Below, piece by piece: positions 1-8,689 of a stretch of 64,000 nucleotides of DNA (positions are counted from its first letter, which is position 1; each line of letters begins with the position of its first letter). Made by a program: the position numbers and the translations under genes. The notes under the pieces were generated by a model. The model was not told the DNA's origin. It searched no databases and worked only from the letters and a program-made list of their open reading frames with translations. Origin of the DNA: Flavobacterium johnsoniae (lineage in GTDB: Bacteria; Bacteroidota; Bacteroidia; Flavobacteriales; Flavobacteriaceae); the NCBI RefSeq assembly GCF_001879205.1, contig NZ_MLFK01000002.1:62001-126000 (forward strand), read 5' to 3'.

Positions 1-1885
1 TTAATTCGTTTTCGTAGATGTAATAAACAGACTGCGTTGCAAAATCTACTTCGTAGATTGGACGCATATTTTCGAATAAGATTTTGTCTAATTCCGTTCC
101 GTCATCTTTTCTCACTTTAACTAACACTTTTTGTTGTGTTGCTTCATCTTTAGCAAAAATATAAGAGAAATCACGGCTTTGTCTCATTGCATCAAAACGT
201 TGTGAAAATCTTTTAGAAGCATCAGCTAACATCGCAGATCCTGCTGCTTGTTTTGCTGCTCTGTTTAATTGTTTGTCATTTTGTTTCTTGATAACAGAAG
301 AACCCGTTTCTTGTCCTGTTGCCGGATCAATGTAAACCATTCTCCACTCAGATCCTACTGCTGCATTATATCCTGCAGAAACCCCTAAACCAATAGATCC
401 TGCAGTAGCTAAAGCTTGTCCCCAAGCTCTTCCTCCATCACCTGGCTGTGTATAGATTTTGTGGTATAAAACTTTACCTTCTTTACTTACTCCCATAACT
501 TCTGTAGGTCCTGAAAGAGCAACACCCCATGTAAACAATTCAATAGAGTTTAATTCTTTTTCTTTCTTGATATTCACTTTTGCAAATGCATCTGGCTTAT
601 CTTTTACAGTAGTATTGAATTTGAAAAGCTCTTCGTCATTATAAACTAAGAATTGATTGTTTTCTTCGTCAAAAACATTTAATAAAGGACGTTTTGGATT
701 AAATTTCAAGTTTCCTCTCCATAATTTTTTACCCGTTTTATAATCTACCATATTACCATAAGTAGCGGTTAAGTATAAAACTTTGTCATCAACTTTACCT
801 AAGTAGTTAATTGCATCTTCTTTATCATCAGAGATTTCGATGAAGCTCTTCCATTTTTTCTGACCGTCTTTGTCAATAAGCATCATTTCATTTTCGGCAA
901 CATATAAATAATCACCATCAATAGAAATTACTTTTTTCAATCCGTCGCCGCGAGCATCTTTTTTCCAAACTTTAGTACCATCTTTTAAGTTATAAAAGTT
1001 GAATCCGCTGTTGTGAGCTACCAGGATTTTATCTCCCCAGTCTTCTAAATAAACAATGTATTTTGTTTTGATTGCATCTTCCCAGATTGGTTTTCCGGTT
1101 TCAGCATCTAAAACATTTAAATATTGTTTGAAAGAAATTAATCCTTTACTGTTAATTACAACTAAGTTTTTATTGTTTTGCGTTGGAAACACTTTAGTAT
1201 ATTCTAATTCTCCAACCCATTTTAAAGCACCTGTATTTCTATCGATAGCAGATAATTTACCCATATAAAGAGAGTAAATTGTAGTATCACTTATTTCAGC
1301 TTCATTAGAAAAGTTTGATTTGAAAGTAAACATTGAAGCAAATGCACTTTTTGCATCTCCTTGTTCTGTTTTCCAAAGCACATCTCCTGTATTCAGGTCA
1401 ATTAATGACGCGATAACTTTTCCATTTTCAGCACCTTTTACTAAATATTGGTTTTCTCCATATAAAAATTGACTGTTAAAAACAGTGTATTTATAATTAG
1501 CAGAATTGTAAACTACTTTTCCATCAATAGTATTAATTAAAACTGTTTTGTAGTTTACTAAAGCTTCAACGTATGGCGTACCATCGATGTTTTTTAAAAT
1601 TCTTTTGCTTGCAAATAAATTATCTGTATCTAATTTACTTAACGCCTCAAGCGTAGTACTTTGACCAACAGTCTTATCTGCATCAAAACTCCATGCTTCA
1701 GCTTTTGTTTCAGGGTTAATTCCCTTTACGACATTTCCTTCTTTAACGACAATAACTCCGGTAATTGGGTTTTGCATTAAATCTTCGATTTTCGAATTCA
1801 TTTTTAAAACTTCGTCAGCAGCTCTCTGGGCAAAACCAGTGAATCCGGCGAATATTAAAAAAAGAATCATAGTAATTTTTTTCAT
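1..1885 (-). CDS. PQQ-like beta-propeller repeat protein, exported (3' end cut by window)
   Basis: The frame is open from the ATG at 1885 to the window edge, so the C-terminus is missing. The first 19 or so residues form a signal peptide (MKKITMILFLIFAGFTGFAQ). Blade-like repeats follow, of the form D-x-x-T/D-G-x-x-x-W, for example LIDLNTGDVLWKTE, IDRNTGALKWVGE, LDAETGKPIWED and VDYKTGKKLWRG. These are the hallmark of PQQ-like or BamB-like propellers, which usually act as protein-protein scaffolds or quinoprotein folds. A Gly/Ala stretch comes near the window edge. No enzyme residues can be assigned, so a periplasmic or surface propeller of unknown role is the safest call. Nothing suggests an operon with the next gene, which ends behind a strong terminator. 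Confidence 0.8.
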   Translation of the reverse strand, partial: MKKITMILFLIFAGFTGFAQRAADEVLKMNSKIEDLMQNPITGVIVVKEGNVVKGINPETKAEAWSFDADKTVGQSTTLEALSKLDTDNLFASKRILKNIDGTPYVEALVNYKTVLINTIDGKVVYNSANYKYTVFNSQFLYGENQYLVKGAENGKVIASLIDLNTGDVLWKTEQGDAKSAFASMFTFKSNFSNEAEISDTTIYSLYMGKLSAIDRNTGALKWVGELEYTKVFPTQNNKNLVVINSKGLISFKQYLNVLDAETGKPIWEDAIKTKYIVYLEDWGDKILVAHNSGFNFYNLKDGTKVWKKDARGDGLKKVISIDGDYLYVAENEMMLIDKDGQKKWKSFIEISDDKEDAINYLGKVDDKVLYLTATYGNMVDYKTGKKLWRGNLKFNPKRPLLNVFDEENNQFLVYNDEELFKFNTTVKDKPDAFAKVNIKKEKELNSIELFTWGVALSGPTEVMGVSKEGKVLYHKIYTQPGDGGRAWGQALATAGSIGLGVSAGYNAAVGSEWRMVYIDPATGQETGSSVIKKQNDKQLNRAAKQAAGSAMLADASKRFSQRFDAMRQSRDFSYIFAKDEATQQKVLVKVRKDDGTELDKILFENMRPIYEVDFATQSVYYIYENEL

Positions 1886-1978
1886 AGTTTTCTGCAGGTT
1901 AAATTTTATATTATTTTTAACAATTTGACAGCAAATATCCTATAATAGAAATTAATTAGCAAGCGGGTTAGTAAAAAA

Positions 1979-2015
1979 AATCTTTATAAAAATAAATTAA
2001 TTTTTTATAAAGATT
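1979..2015 (-). terminator. Rho-independent terminator
   Basis: A 14-bp perfect inverted repeat (1979-1992 with 2002-2015) lies just after the stop of the membrane protein gene. On the minus strand it is followed by a run of eight T. Confidence 0.8.
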
Positions 2016-2026
2016 TTTTATTCGTT

Positions 2027-3415
2027 TTATGGCCTAACTTCAAGAAAATCATAATATAACGCTTTTGACAAAAAAGAATTATTTTGATAATTTTTAATCA
2101 ATTCTTCTCTATACATTTCAATGTATTTGCCTTTTAAATGATTCTTTGCGGAATAAGCCCTGCGAGCCTCATCGTTAAAATTTAATCCGCTTAAAAATTC
2201 AAGCTCAACACCCTTATTTACAGCAATATTATAATTTGTAATCAGGTTTCCCCAATTCACATAACTGCACAAAAGAATCGTGGCATAGAAATACCAAACC
2301 AATTGATTCACCAGATATGCATTGGTTTTTTGTTTTGTAATTTTAAGGAAAGAATATACTAAACCTATAATAGCAAGAATTAAAAAAGCATACACTCCAA
2401 GACGTTTATATGTTAATCCGAAAAACGAAACATATTCTGAGTTTTTAATTATCGCGCTTATAATTAAAATTACATTTAGTGTAATCCATGTTTTTGCAAG
2501 TTTTTTTAATGCTGATGCTTTTTCATCAAAATTAAAACCGCCTTTAAAGTAAAATAAGATTACCCCAACTGCCATCAAAATTGAAAAAATAACAGCGTTT
2601 ACACGTTCGTGAGTATCTGCGCTTAAGTTTGTTTTTTCAACTACTTCAAAAAACTGTTCGTAATTATAAGTTCCGATGAAAATTAAAAGCATAACATTTA
2701 GTAGCAGCAAAGTAATTTCGCCGCTTTTTCTTTCAAAGTCAATATCGAGGAATGAAAACGTATTTTGATTTTTAATTTCAGAAATAGTACTGAACTCATT
2801 GTTTAGTTTTGGATTAAACTCGTAACAAGCATCCGGAACCCAATAATTCCAGAAACTAAATGAAACGTAAAAGCCAAGTATACTAATTAGGATTAGCTGG
2901 AAAATATCGATATCTAAAGTGTAATCTGTAAAAAGTGATGAGAAATGATTACTTCCGAAAGAATAAACAATAAAAAACAGTCCTAAAAATATTAGCGGAA
3001 TAACAACAAACGCAACTAATTTTTTGGCAAAATCGTTATGAATTTTACGTTCCGGAAGCCATTGCTTAAAAATGAAAACGCGTCCTAATGATGCAAATGC
3101 GTTTAAGAATATTAGCGGAAATATCTGTATGATTTTGAGCTCTCCATCCTGAGTTTTAAACTGTAAAAACAAAATTGATAAGGCTAAAGCAAAAAAGGAA
3201 GCAGCATCTCCGTACCACGCAAAAGCAAAACAAGACAAGATAGAAGTTACAACTAAAACCAAATGTGATCTGTCGACAAACTTTTCCTGAAAGAAGTAAC
3301 TAATTAAAAGCGTTAGTATTACTCCAAAAATTGCGAGATTAACTCCTGGAACTTCGTTGTAAAAAAGCAAGGTAAATACCACCGTGCAGGCTAAAATAAT
3401 TTGATGTTTTTTCAT
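2027..3415 (-). CDS. Multi-pass membrane protein, DUF4153/DUF4173-like
   Basis: This is a 462-residue protein with about ten to twelve hydrophobic segments spread over its length, so it is an integral inner-membrane protein. The segment SFFGLTYKRLGVYAF in the C-terminal third, followed by further helices, resembles the DUF4153/DUF4173 group, for which no biochemical role is known to me. The C-terminal 60 residues are soluble, with a tyrosine-rich tail. A 17-bp palindrome lies 19-35 bases before the ATG and is shared with the operon next door that encodes a winged-helix regulator. The gene is therefore probably under the same control. The function is unknown, and the family assignment is by eye. 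Confidence 0.7.
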   Translation of the reverse strand: MKKHQIILACTVVFTLLFYNEVPGVNLAIFGVILTLLISYFFQEKFVDRSHLVLVVTSILSCFAFAWYGDAASFFALALSILFLQFKTQDGELKIIQIFPLIFLNAFASLGRVFIFKQWLPERKIHNDFAKKLVAFVVIPLIFLGLFFIVYSFGSNHFSSLFTDYTLDIDIFQLILISILGFYVSFSFWNYWVPDACYEFNPKLNNEFSTISEIKNQNTFSFLDIDFERKSGEITLLLLNVMLLIFIGTYNYEQFFEVVEKTNLSADTHERVNAVIFSILMAVGVILFYFKGGFNFDEKASALKKLAKTWITLNVILIISAIIKNSEYVSFFGLTYKRLGVYAFLILAIIGLVYSFLKITKQKTNAYLVNQLVWYFYATILLCSYVNWGNLITNYNIAVNKGVELEFLSGLNFNDEARRAYSAKNHLKGKYIEMYREELIKNYQNNSFLSKALYYDFLEVRP

Positions 3416-3433
3416 GATTTAATTTTTAAAAGT

Positions 3434-3450
3434 ACTTTGTATTTCAAAGT
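3434..3450. promoter_or_regulatory. Palindromic operator candidate, copy 1
   Basis: The sequence is ACTTTG-TATTT-CAAAGT, a perfect 6-bp inverted repeat with a 5-bp spacer. It lies 19 bases upstream of the ATG at 3415. The same arms, spacer length and flanks (AGT on one side, T on the other) recur at 4393-4409. The likely ligand is the winged-helix regulator encoded between the two sites. This is inference from position. Confidence 0.6.
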
Positions 3451-3473
3451 TGTTAGACAAAAAAATATAGTTA

Positions 3474-3764
3474 TTAAGATTTCATTAATTTTTCGAGATA
3501 AGAAAGGTGCTCTTTAAACGCCGCGCGGCCAAGCGGTGTTACCTGATAAGATGTTTTGGGCTTTTTACCCACAAATTCTTTCTTAATTTCGATATATTGT
3601 GATTTTTCAAGTGCAGAGGAATGACTCGCTAAATTACCATCGGTGATATTTAAAAGCGTTTTCATCTCGGTAAAATCTACCCAGTCGTTAACCATCAGAA
3701 CGGACATAATACCCAATCTGACACGGCTTTCAAAATCTTTATTTAGTTTATCAATTATTCCCAT
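3474..3764 (-). CDS. Small winged-helix transcriptional regulator
   Basis: This 96-residue protein consists of one winged-helix domain. A helix containing SRVRLGIMSVLMVND leads into the recognition region (MKTLLNITDGNLASHSSAL), then the wing (KKEFVGKKPKTSYQVT) and a final helix starting LGRAAFKEHL. This pattern matches the ArsR/MarR-like 'winged helix DNA-binding domain' group (PF13601 type), common in Bacteroidota as one-domain regulators paired with membrane proteins. There is no sensor domain. The gene starts 4 bases after the stop of the upstream membrane protein gene, so the two are co-transcribed. Palindromes at 3434 and 4393 are the obvious candidate targets, which would make the operon autoregulated. 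Confidence 0.85.
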   Translation of the reverse strand: MGIIDKLNKDFESRVRLGIMSVLMVNDWVDFTEMKTLLNITDGNLASHSSALEKSQYIEIKKEFVGKKPKTSYQVTPLGRAAFKEHLSYLEKLMKS

Positions 3765-3768
3765 TGGG

Positions 3769-4383
3769 TTATTTGTATTTTTTGAACATCACTAAACCAT
3801 ATAAAATATGCAGGATTCCAAATCCTAAGATCCAGAAAATTAATCCATAGCCTATATAGAAAAGAGAAATACATCCTAATAAAAGTTCGCAGAAACCTAA
3901 ATATTTTACATCTGAGAAAGTGTATTTTTCTGCATTTATAAGTGCAAGTCCGTAAAAAATCAAAGTTGAAGGAGCTACAAAACCGTAACTTCCGTGGTAC
4001 ATTAAAGCTAAGCAGAATATTCCTCCTGCTGCAAGCGGTACGGCAAGATTAAACAGCATTTTTTTTGTTGCCGATGTCCAAATTGGCAAATTGTATTTTC
4101 GGCTTTTTCTAATGGTGAAAAAGATCCCAAAAGCAAAAGCAAAAGCTAAAATTAAAACGCCAATCCAGAATAATTCTGAAACTAAATTACCGGTTAACAA
4201 TATATGTTCGTCAGTAAAATATTCGATACCGTTTATTTTAAAAAGCTGATAAACATACAATCCGCCAATTAAAGCCGAAAGTCCCGCGAAAACTCCCGAA
4301 AGTCCGCTTAAAGATATAAATCTGGAAGAGCGCTCCATCATGGAACGAATATGTGCTAAATCTTCTTGGTGCTTTTGATTCAT
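3769..4383 (-). CDS. Membrane protein co-transcribed with winged-helix regulator
   Basis: The first reading-frame start is at 4401, but that codon falls inside the palindromic operator at 4393-4409 and overlaps the promoter. The ATG at 4383 (MNQKHQEDL) is therefore preferred, giving 204 residues. After a soluble N-terminal helix (HQEDLAHIRSMMERSSRF) there are about six hydrophobic segments ending in a KKYK tail. This looks like the membrane partner often encoded beside small winged-helix regulators in this phylum. I do not recognise an enzymatic motif. The gene is followed after 4 bases by the regulator gene. Confidence 0.75.
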   Translation of the reverse strand: MNQKHQEDLAHIRSMMERSSRFISLSGLSGVFAGLSALIGGLYVYQLFKINGIEYFTDEHILLTGNLVSELFWIGVLILAFAFAFGIFFTIRKSRKYNLPIWTSATKKMLFNLAVPLAAGGIFCLALMYHGSYGFVAPSTLIFYGLALINAEKYTFSDVKYLGFCELLLGCISLFYIGYGLIFWILGFGILHILYGLVMFKKYK

Positions 4384-4392
4384 AATTAAAGT

Positions 4393-4409
4393 ACTTTGCA
4401 CTACAAAGT
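4393..4409. promoter_or_regulatory. Palindromic operator candidate, copy 2
   Basis: The sequence is ACTTTG-CACTA-CAAAGT, with the same arms and spacing as the site at 3434-3450. It lies 10-26 bases before the ATG at 4383. Its distal half is part of the -7 promoter box at 4404-4411, so a bound protein would block RNA polymerase. Confidence 0.65.
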
Positions 4410-4433
4410 TATTATTTATTTTGAATTGACAAA
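4404..4433 (-). promoter_or_regulatory. Bacteroidota-type promoter for the membrane protein/regulator operon
   Basis: On the minus strand TTTG (4430-4433) is followed by 18 bases and TAACTTTG (4404-4411). This matches TTTG-N18/19-TAnnTTTG. The -7 box overlaps the palindromic operator. Confidence 0.6.
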
Positions 4434-4500
4434 TAAAAAGTATAAAAATATTTTTAATTTTCCTGCAAGGTTTTGGAAACTTGCAGGAATGAGATTTGTT

Positions 4501-4630
4501 ATTATTGCGAAGTGCGTGAGGGATAGTAGCATGCTACCGAAGTAGCGCGAATAGCCCGACCGTGCCGAGATAAGAAGGCGTATATGCGCAAAGTATGTTT
4601 GCCTTCTTATCTCGGCACGGTCACGCCCAA
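4501..4630. repeat. REP-like intergenic palindromic element
   Basis: A 22-bp perfect inverted repeat (4558-4579 with 4601-4622, 21-base loop) is much more GC-rich than its surroundings. It is preceded by GTGAGGGATAGTAGC and GCGAATAGCCCGAC, and followed by CACGCCC. I recall this layout from dispersed flavobacterial intergenic elements. No transposase gene is nearby. Confidence 0.65.
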
Positions 4631-4644
4631 AGTATAAAAACGAA

Positions 4645-4670
4645 AAAGCCCATTCTAATGAACAGGCTTT
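4645..4670 (-). terminator. Terminator of the CorA gene
   Basis: The stem AAAGCC (4645-4650) pairs with GGCTTT (4665-4670). Read on the minus strand, downstream of the CorA stop, it runs into a short T tract. Confidence 0.6.
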
Positions 4671-4690
4671 GTAATAATTTTAAATTCTAA

Positions 4691-5617
4691 TTAAAACCAT
4701 CTTCTTCTTTTGAATAAAAAGACTCCGAAAGAAGACAGGATAACGGAAACTAAAAGCAGGATCCAGATTCCGTATTTACTTTCTTCTAAGCCGTTTGGCA
4801 CGTTCATTCCGTACAAACTGGCAATTAGGGTCGGAATCATTAATATGATAGAAATTGAAGTCATCTGCTTCATGATATTATTCATATTGTTTGAAATCAC
4901 CGAGGCATAGGCATCCATCATTCCGGTTAAGATATTACTGTAGATATTGGCGGTATCTTGTGCCTGGCTTAACTCGATTTCTACGTCTTCGAGTAAATCC
5001 TGATCATAATCGGCTTTGTAAGCTTTTAGATTTTTGATGCGTTGAAATAAAACGTCGTTTGCTTTTAGAGATGTTATAAAGAATACGAGACATTTCTCGA
5101 TTTGAAGCAATGCCTGCAATTCTTCGTTTTTGATTGACTTTTCCAAATTGTCTTCGGCTAGTTTTATTTTCTGATTGACTTGTTTTAAATATTTTAAGTA
5201 CCAAACACTTGACGAAAGCAGCAGTCTTAAAACCCAGTCGAAGTTGTCTTTGACCTGAATGTTTTTGCGTCTTGAATACAACATAAAATCATATATAATT
5301 TCTGTTTTGTAAAAAGTGATGGTTACGCAGACATCGTCTTTAAAAATTACGCCCAGTGGAATGGTCTGAAAAGGAAGTTTAATGTCGTTGCTTTTTATAG
5401 GAACGCGCATGATAATAAGGGTCCAGCCGTCTTCGATTTCGATACGAGGTCTTTCGTCGATATCTTCGATATCATTGTAAAAAGCTTCGGGAATTTGAAG
5501 TTCTTCTAGTAAGTACTTTTTTTCTGTTTCTGTTGGATCTTCGATATTGATCCAGCAGTTTGGAGTCCATTTTGGTATTTCTAATAATCCGTTGTTGTTT
5601 GTGTAAAAGGCTTTCAT
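4691..5617 (-). CDS. CorA-family Mg2+/divalent cation transporter
   Basis: The soluble N-terminal domain is alpha/beta with long helices. Two C-terminal transmembrane helices are joined by the diagnostic GMN motif (YGMNVPNG), and the protein ends in a basic RRRRW tail. This is the CorA architecture: a homopentameric channel in the inner membrane that takes up Mg2+ or related ions. The ATG at 5617 (MKAFYTNNN) is preferred to the reading-frame start 42 bases upstream, because the upstream 14 residues (MKISKCCDNTRIF) do not resemble a CorA N-terminus. The gene is flanked by terminators and is transcribed alone. The exact ion cannot be told from sequence. Confidence 0.9.
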   Translation of the reverse strand: MKAFYTNNNGLLEIPKWTPNCWINIEDPTETEKKYLLEELQIPEAFYNDIEDIDERPRIEIEDGWTLIIMRVPIKSNDIKLPFQTIPLGVIFKDDVCVTITFYKTEIIYDFMLYSRRKNIQVKDNFDWVLRLLLSSSVWYLKYLKQVNQKIKLAEDNLEKSIKNEELQALLQIEKCLVFFITSLKANDVLFQRIKNLKAYKADYDQDLLEDVEIELSQAQDTANIYSNILTGMMDAYASVISNNMNNIMKQMTSISIILMIPTLIASLYGMNVPNGLEESKYGIWILLLVSVILSSFGVFLFKRRRWF

Positions 5618-5807
5618 TTCAAAAATACGGGTGTTATCGCAGCATTTTGAAATTTTCAAAAGCTGCTTTTAATTAAATACTAACGAATAATAATCGTCCA
5701 TTTGGAGAAGTGTTTTTTTTAAGTGGTGCAAAAGTATCCTTTATTTTTAAGAACCGAAACTTTAAAGTATTAATTATATATTAAAATGGGGTTTAGATTT
5801 TTTTAAG

Positions 5808-5960
5808 CACGTAGAGACATAGATATACAAGCCGTAAAAGGCATTTCTTTTACATCAATCCACATAGCTATGTGTGAGGAAACGAGTTTCCTTTTTTTTG
5901 TATTCTTTTTAAACACATAAAAAAACTATGTTTCTATATGTTAGAAAGTTTGGTACAAAA
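5808..5960. repeat. Intergenic stretch with short palindromes
   Basis: No gene is visible between the CorA start and the folD terminator. The stretch holds a perfect 14-bp palindrome (CACATAGCTATGTG, 5861-5874) and a GGAAAC/GTTTCC hairpin right after it. Related words (ACATAGATATA and TATGTTTCTATATG) stand at the two ends, like a decayed palindromic repeat. Confidence 0.4.
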
Positions 5961-5964
5961 AAAA

Positions 5965-5984
5965 GCCTGCTCAATTGAACAGGC
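5965..5984 (-). terminator. Terminator of folD
   Basis: A near-perfect 20-base palindrome (GCCTGCTCAATTGAACAGGC) is followed on the minus strand by eight T. It lies 24 bases after the folD stop. Confidence 0.85.
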
Positions 5985-6007
5985 TCTCTATTAATATTTG
6001 AAACGAT

Positions 6008-6895
6008 TTATTTATTTTTTGCGCTTCGCATTTTGCGTGCTAAAAGTGTATTTTTCAAAAGCATTGCAATGGTCATTGGCCCTACTCCTCCAGGAACCGG
6101 CGTAATAAAAGATGCTTTTTTGCTTACGCCGTCAAAATCAACGTCGCCTTTTATTACATAACCTTTTGCGTTTGATGCATCGTCTACACGGGTAATTCCA
6201 ACGTCAATAATTACTACTCCGTCTTTTACCATATCGCCTTTTAAAAATTCAGGAACTCCTAAAGCTGTAATGATAATATCTGCATTTTTAGTGAATTCGG
6301 CTAAGTTTTTAGTACGGCTGTGTGTTAAAGTTACTGTCGAATCTCCCGGATTTCCTTTACGGCTCATTAAGATGCTCATTGGTCGGCCTACGATGTGGCT
6401 TCTTCCAATTACAACAGTATGTTTTCCTGAAGTTTCTACTTTGTAACGCTCTAACAATTCCATAATTCCGAATGGTGTTGCCGGAATAAAACTTTCCATT
6501 TCAAGCGCCATTCTTCCAAAGTTAGTTGGGTGAAATCCGTCTACGTCTTTATCAGGATCGATTGCCAATAAGATTTTTTGCTCGTCAATGTGTTTTGGTA
6601 ACGGCAGCTGTACGATATACCCGTCCAGATTATCATCTTCGTTTAATTCTTTAATTTTGGCAAGCAGTTCATCTTCGGTAATCGTTTCCGGCAGACTTAC
6701 TAAAGTTGAATCAAACCCAATTTCCTGGCATGATTTTACTTTACTTCCTACGTAAGTTAAACTTGCACCGTTATTTCCCACTAAAACTGCTGCTAAATGA
6801 GGTACTTTTCCTCCGGCTGCTTTTATAGATTGAACTTCGGCTGCAATTTCGTTTTTAATGTCGTTAGATGTTTTTTTACCGTCTAGTAGCTGCAT
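6008..6895 (-). CDS. folD: Bifunctional methylenetetrahydrofolate dehydrogenase/cyclohydrolase
   Basis: FolD interconverts 5,10-methylene-THF, 5,10-methenyl-THF and 10-formyl-THF in the cytosol, using NADP. The 295 residues match the family length. The catalytic Tyr-x-x-x-Lys is visible as YVGSK at 48-52, the substrate loop as DGFHPTNFG, the Rossmann dinucleotide site as [11 protein letters not shown], and the C-terminal signature as [11 protein letters not shown]. The gene lies downstream of ffh on the same strand, but a hairpin and repeats separate them, so it is probably its own unit. Confidence 0.97.
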   Translation of the reverse strand: MQLLDGKKTSNDIKNEIAAEVQSIKAAGGKVPHLAAVLVGNNGASLTYVGSKVKSCQEIGFDSTLVSLPETITEDELLAKIKELNEDDNLDGYIVQLPLPKHIDEQKILLAIDPDKDVDGFHPTNFGRMALEMESFIPATPFGIMELLERYKVETSGKHTVVIGRSHIVGRPMSILMSRKGNPGDSTVTLTHSRTKNLAEFTKNADIIITALGVPEFLKGDMVKDGVVIIDVGITRVDDASNAKGYVIKGDVDFDGVSKKASFITPVPGGVGPMTIAMLLKNTLLARKMRSAKNK

Positions 6896-6979
6896 TGTTT
6901 TTGTTTCAGGTTTAAATTTATTTTGTTTCAGGTTTCATGTTTCAAGTTGAAAATGAAACTTAATATTTATTGAATTAAA

Positions 6980-7028
6980 AAAGTTTCAAGTTTTGGTCTC
7001 TTAACTGAAACCTTAAACTTGAAACTTT
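6980..7028 (-). terminator. Hairpin after ffh, built from a GTTTCAAG repeat
   Basis: A 14-bp perfect inverted repeat (6980-6993 with 7015-7028) starts nine bases after the ffh stop. On the minus strand it ends in TTTTTT. The same word family (GTTTCAGGTTTCATGTTTCAAG) continues at 6923-6950, so the terminator seems to be part of a dispersed repeat. Confidence 0.55.
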
Positions 7029-7036
7029 TAATTTTA

Positions 7037-8389
7037 TTATCTCGGCATTCCTCCTGGCATTCCTTTCATGCCTCCCATCATTTTCATCAGATTTTTTCCG
7101 CCTGGGCCCTGCATCATTTTCATCATCTTGCTCATTTGGTCAAACTGCTTCATTAACTGATTTACCTGCTCGACTTTGGTTCCTGAACCTTTTGCGATTC
7201 TGGCTTTTCTTTTTACGTCGATGATGGCCGGTTTGCTTCTTTCGATTGGCGTCATGGAGTGGATGATGGCTTCTATATGTTTAAAAGCATCATCTTCTAT
7301 TTCTACATCTTTCATGGCTTTTGAAGCTCCCGGTATCATTCCTACCAGGTCTTTCATATTACCCATTTTCTTTACTTGCTGAATCTGCGTTAGGAAATCA
7401 TCAAAACCAAATTCGTTTTTAGCGATTTTCTTTTGAAGTTTTCTTGCTTCTTCTTCATCAAATTGTTCCTGAGCTCTTTCTACAAGCGACACAACGTCTC
7501 CCATACCCAAAATACGCTCAGCCATACGATCTGGATAGAAAACATCAATTGCTTCCATCTTTTCGCCTGTACCCACAAATTTGATTGGTTTGTTTACAAC
7601 AGATTTAATTGAGATTGCTGCTCCACCACGAGTATCACCATCTAATTTCGTTAAGATAACTCCATCAAAGTTTAAGATATCGTTGAAAGCTTTTGCCGTG
7701 TTTACAGCATCTTGTCCTGTCATAGAGTCTACAACGAACAATGTTTCCTGTGGCTGAATTGCTTTGTGTACACGTGCAATTTCGTCCATCATTTCCTGAT
7801 CTACTGCTAAACGACCAGCTGTATCGACAATTACGACATTGAAACCGTTTGCTTTTGCATGTTTAATTGCGTTTTGAGCAATTTCTACAGGATTTTTGTT
7901 TTCTGGTTCTGAGTAAACCTCAACCCCTATTTGATCTCCAACAACATGTAACTGATTGATCGCTGCCGGACGGTAGATATCACACGCTACAAGAAGTGGC
8001 TTTTTATTTTTCTTAGTCTTTAAGAAGTTGGCTAATTTTCCTGAGAAAGTAGTTTTACCAGAACCTTGAAGTCCAGACATTAAAATAACGCTTGGATTTC
8101 CAGATAGGTTAACTCCGGCAACATCACCTCCCATTAATTCTGTCAGCTCATCTTTTACCAGCTTCACCAATAATTGTCCTGGCTGAAGCGTTGTTAAAAC
8201 GTCCTGACCAATTGCTTTTTCTTTTACTTTAGTCGTAAAATCTTTAGCAATTTTAAAGTTAACGTCGGCATCAAGTAAGGCACGACGAACTTCTTTTAAG
8301 GTATCAGCAACGTTTACTTCTGTAATTTTACCGTGCCCTTTTAATATATGGAACGCTTTATCTAACTTATCACTTAAATTATCAAACAT
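7037..8389 (-). CDS. ffh: Signal recognition particle protein Ffh (SRP54 GTPase)
   Basis: Ffh binds 4.5S RNA and hydrophobic signal sequences on ribosomes and docks with FtsY at the membrane. The protein has 450 residues in the standard N-G-M order: an N-terminal helical bundle, the G domain with P-loop GLQGSGKTT at 106-114, DTAGR, TKLDGD and the RGGAA insertion-box end, and a methionine-rich M domain ending in repeated MMKMM/GGMKGM segments. A well-placed promoter lies upstream. The gene appears to be transcribed alone. Confidence 0.97.
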   Translation of the reverse strand: MFDNLSDKLDKAFHILKGHGKITEVNVADTLKEVRRALLDADVNFKIAKDFTTKVKEKAIGQDVLTTLQPGQLLVKLVKDELTELMGGDVAGVNLSGNPSVILMSGLQGSGKTTFSGKLANFLKTKKNKKPLLVACDIYRPAAINQLHVVGDQIGVEVYSEPENKNPVEIAQNAIKHAKANGFNVVIVDTAGRLAVDQEMMDEIARVHKAIQPQETLFVVDSMTGQDAVNTAKAFNDILNFDGVILTKLDGDTRGGAAISIKSVVNKPIKFVGTGEKMEAIDVFYPDRMAERILGMGDVVSLVERAQEQFDEEEARKLQKKIAKNEFGFDDFLTQIQQVKKMGNMKDLVGMIPGASKAMKDVEIEDDAFKHIEAIIHSMTPIERSKPAIIDVKRKARIAKGSGTKVEQVNQLMKQFDQMSKMMKMMQGPGGKNLMKMMGGMKGMPGGMPR

Positions 8390-8411
8390 ACTATTTTCTT
8401 TATTTGAAGTG

Positions 8412-8442
8412 CAAAGATAATCTAATTAGATATTTCAGGCAA
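8412..8442 (-). promoter_or_regulatory. Promoter of ffh
   Basis: On the minus strand TTG (8440-8442) is followed by 20 bases and TATCTTTG (8412-8419). This matches the Bacteroidota -33/-7 pattern, 23 bases before the ATG. Confidence 0.6.
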
Positions 8443-8455
8443 TTTTTATTTGTGT

Positions 8456-8600
8456 GCAATTTAACCGCAAAGTGCGCAAGGTTTTACGCAAAGTGCGCTA
8501 AGTTTTTTTGCCACGAATTACACTAATTTTCCGAATTGCTAAAATTATTCTTTTTAGCCCTCGCAGATTTACAGATTGGGCAGATTTTAAAAATCATTTT
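8456..8600. repeat. Dispersed intergenic repeat fragments
   Basis: The noncoding stretch between ffh and the MBOAT operon carries TTAACCGCAAAGTGCGCAAG, then a second CGCAAAGTGCGCTAAG, and GCCACGAATTACAC. The first two match the arms of the nested palindrome at 50861-51018, and the third matches the arm at 46724. It looks like decayed copies of two repeat families. No gene is seen. Confidence 0.5.
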
Positions 8601-8633
8601 AATCCTTTAATCTGTGGCTTTAAAAACAAAAAA

Positions 8634-8657
8634 GCGCAAAAGAATAAACCTTTGCGC
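8634..8657 (-). terminator. Terminator of the MBOAT/SGNH operon
   Basis: GCGCAAA (8634-8640) pairs with TTTGCGC (8651-8657). On the minus strand it is followed by TTTTTTG, about 30 bases after the MBOAT stop. Confidence 0.7.
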
Positions 8658-8689
8658 CTTTGTAACTCTGTCCCTTTGAACCTTAAAAT

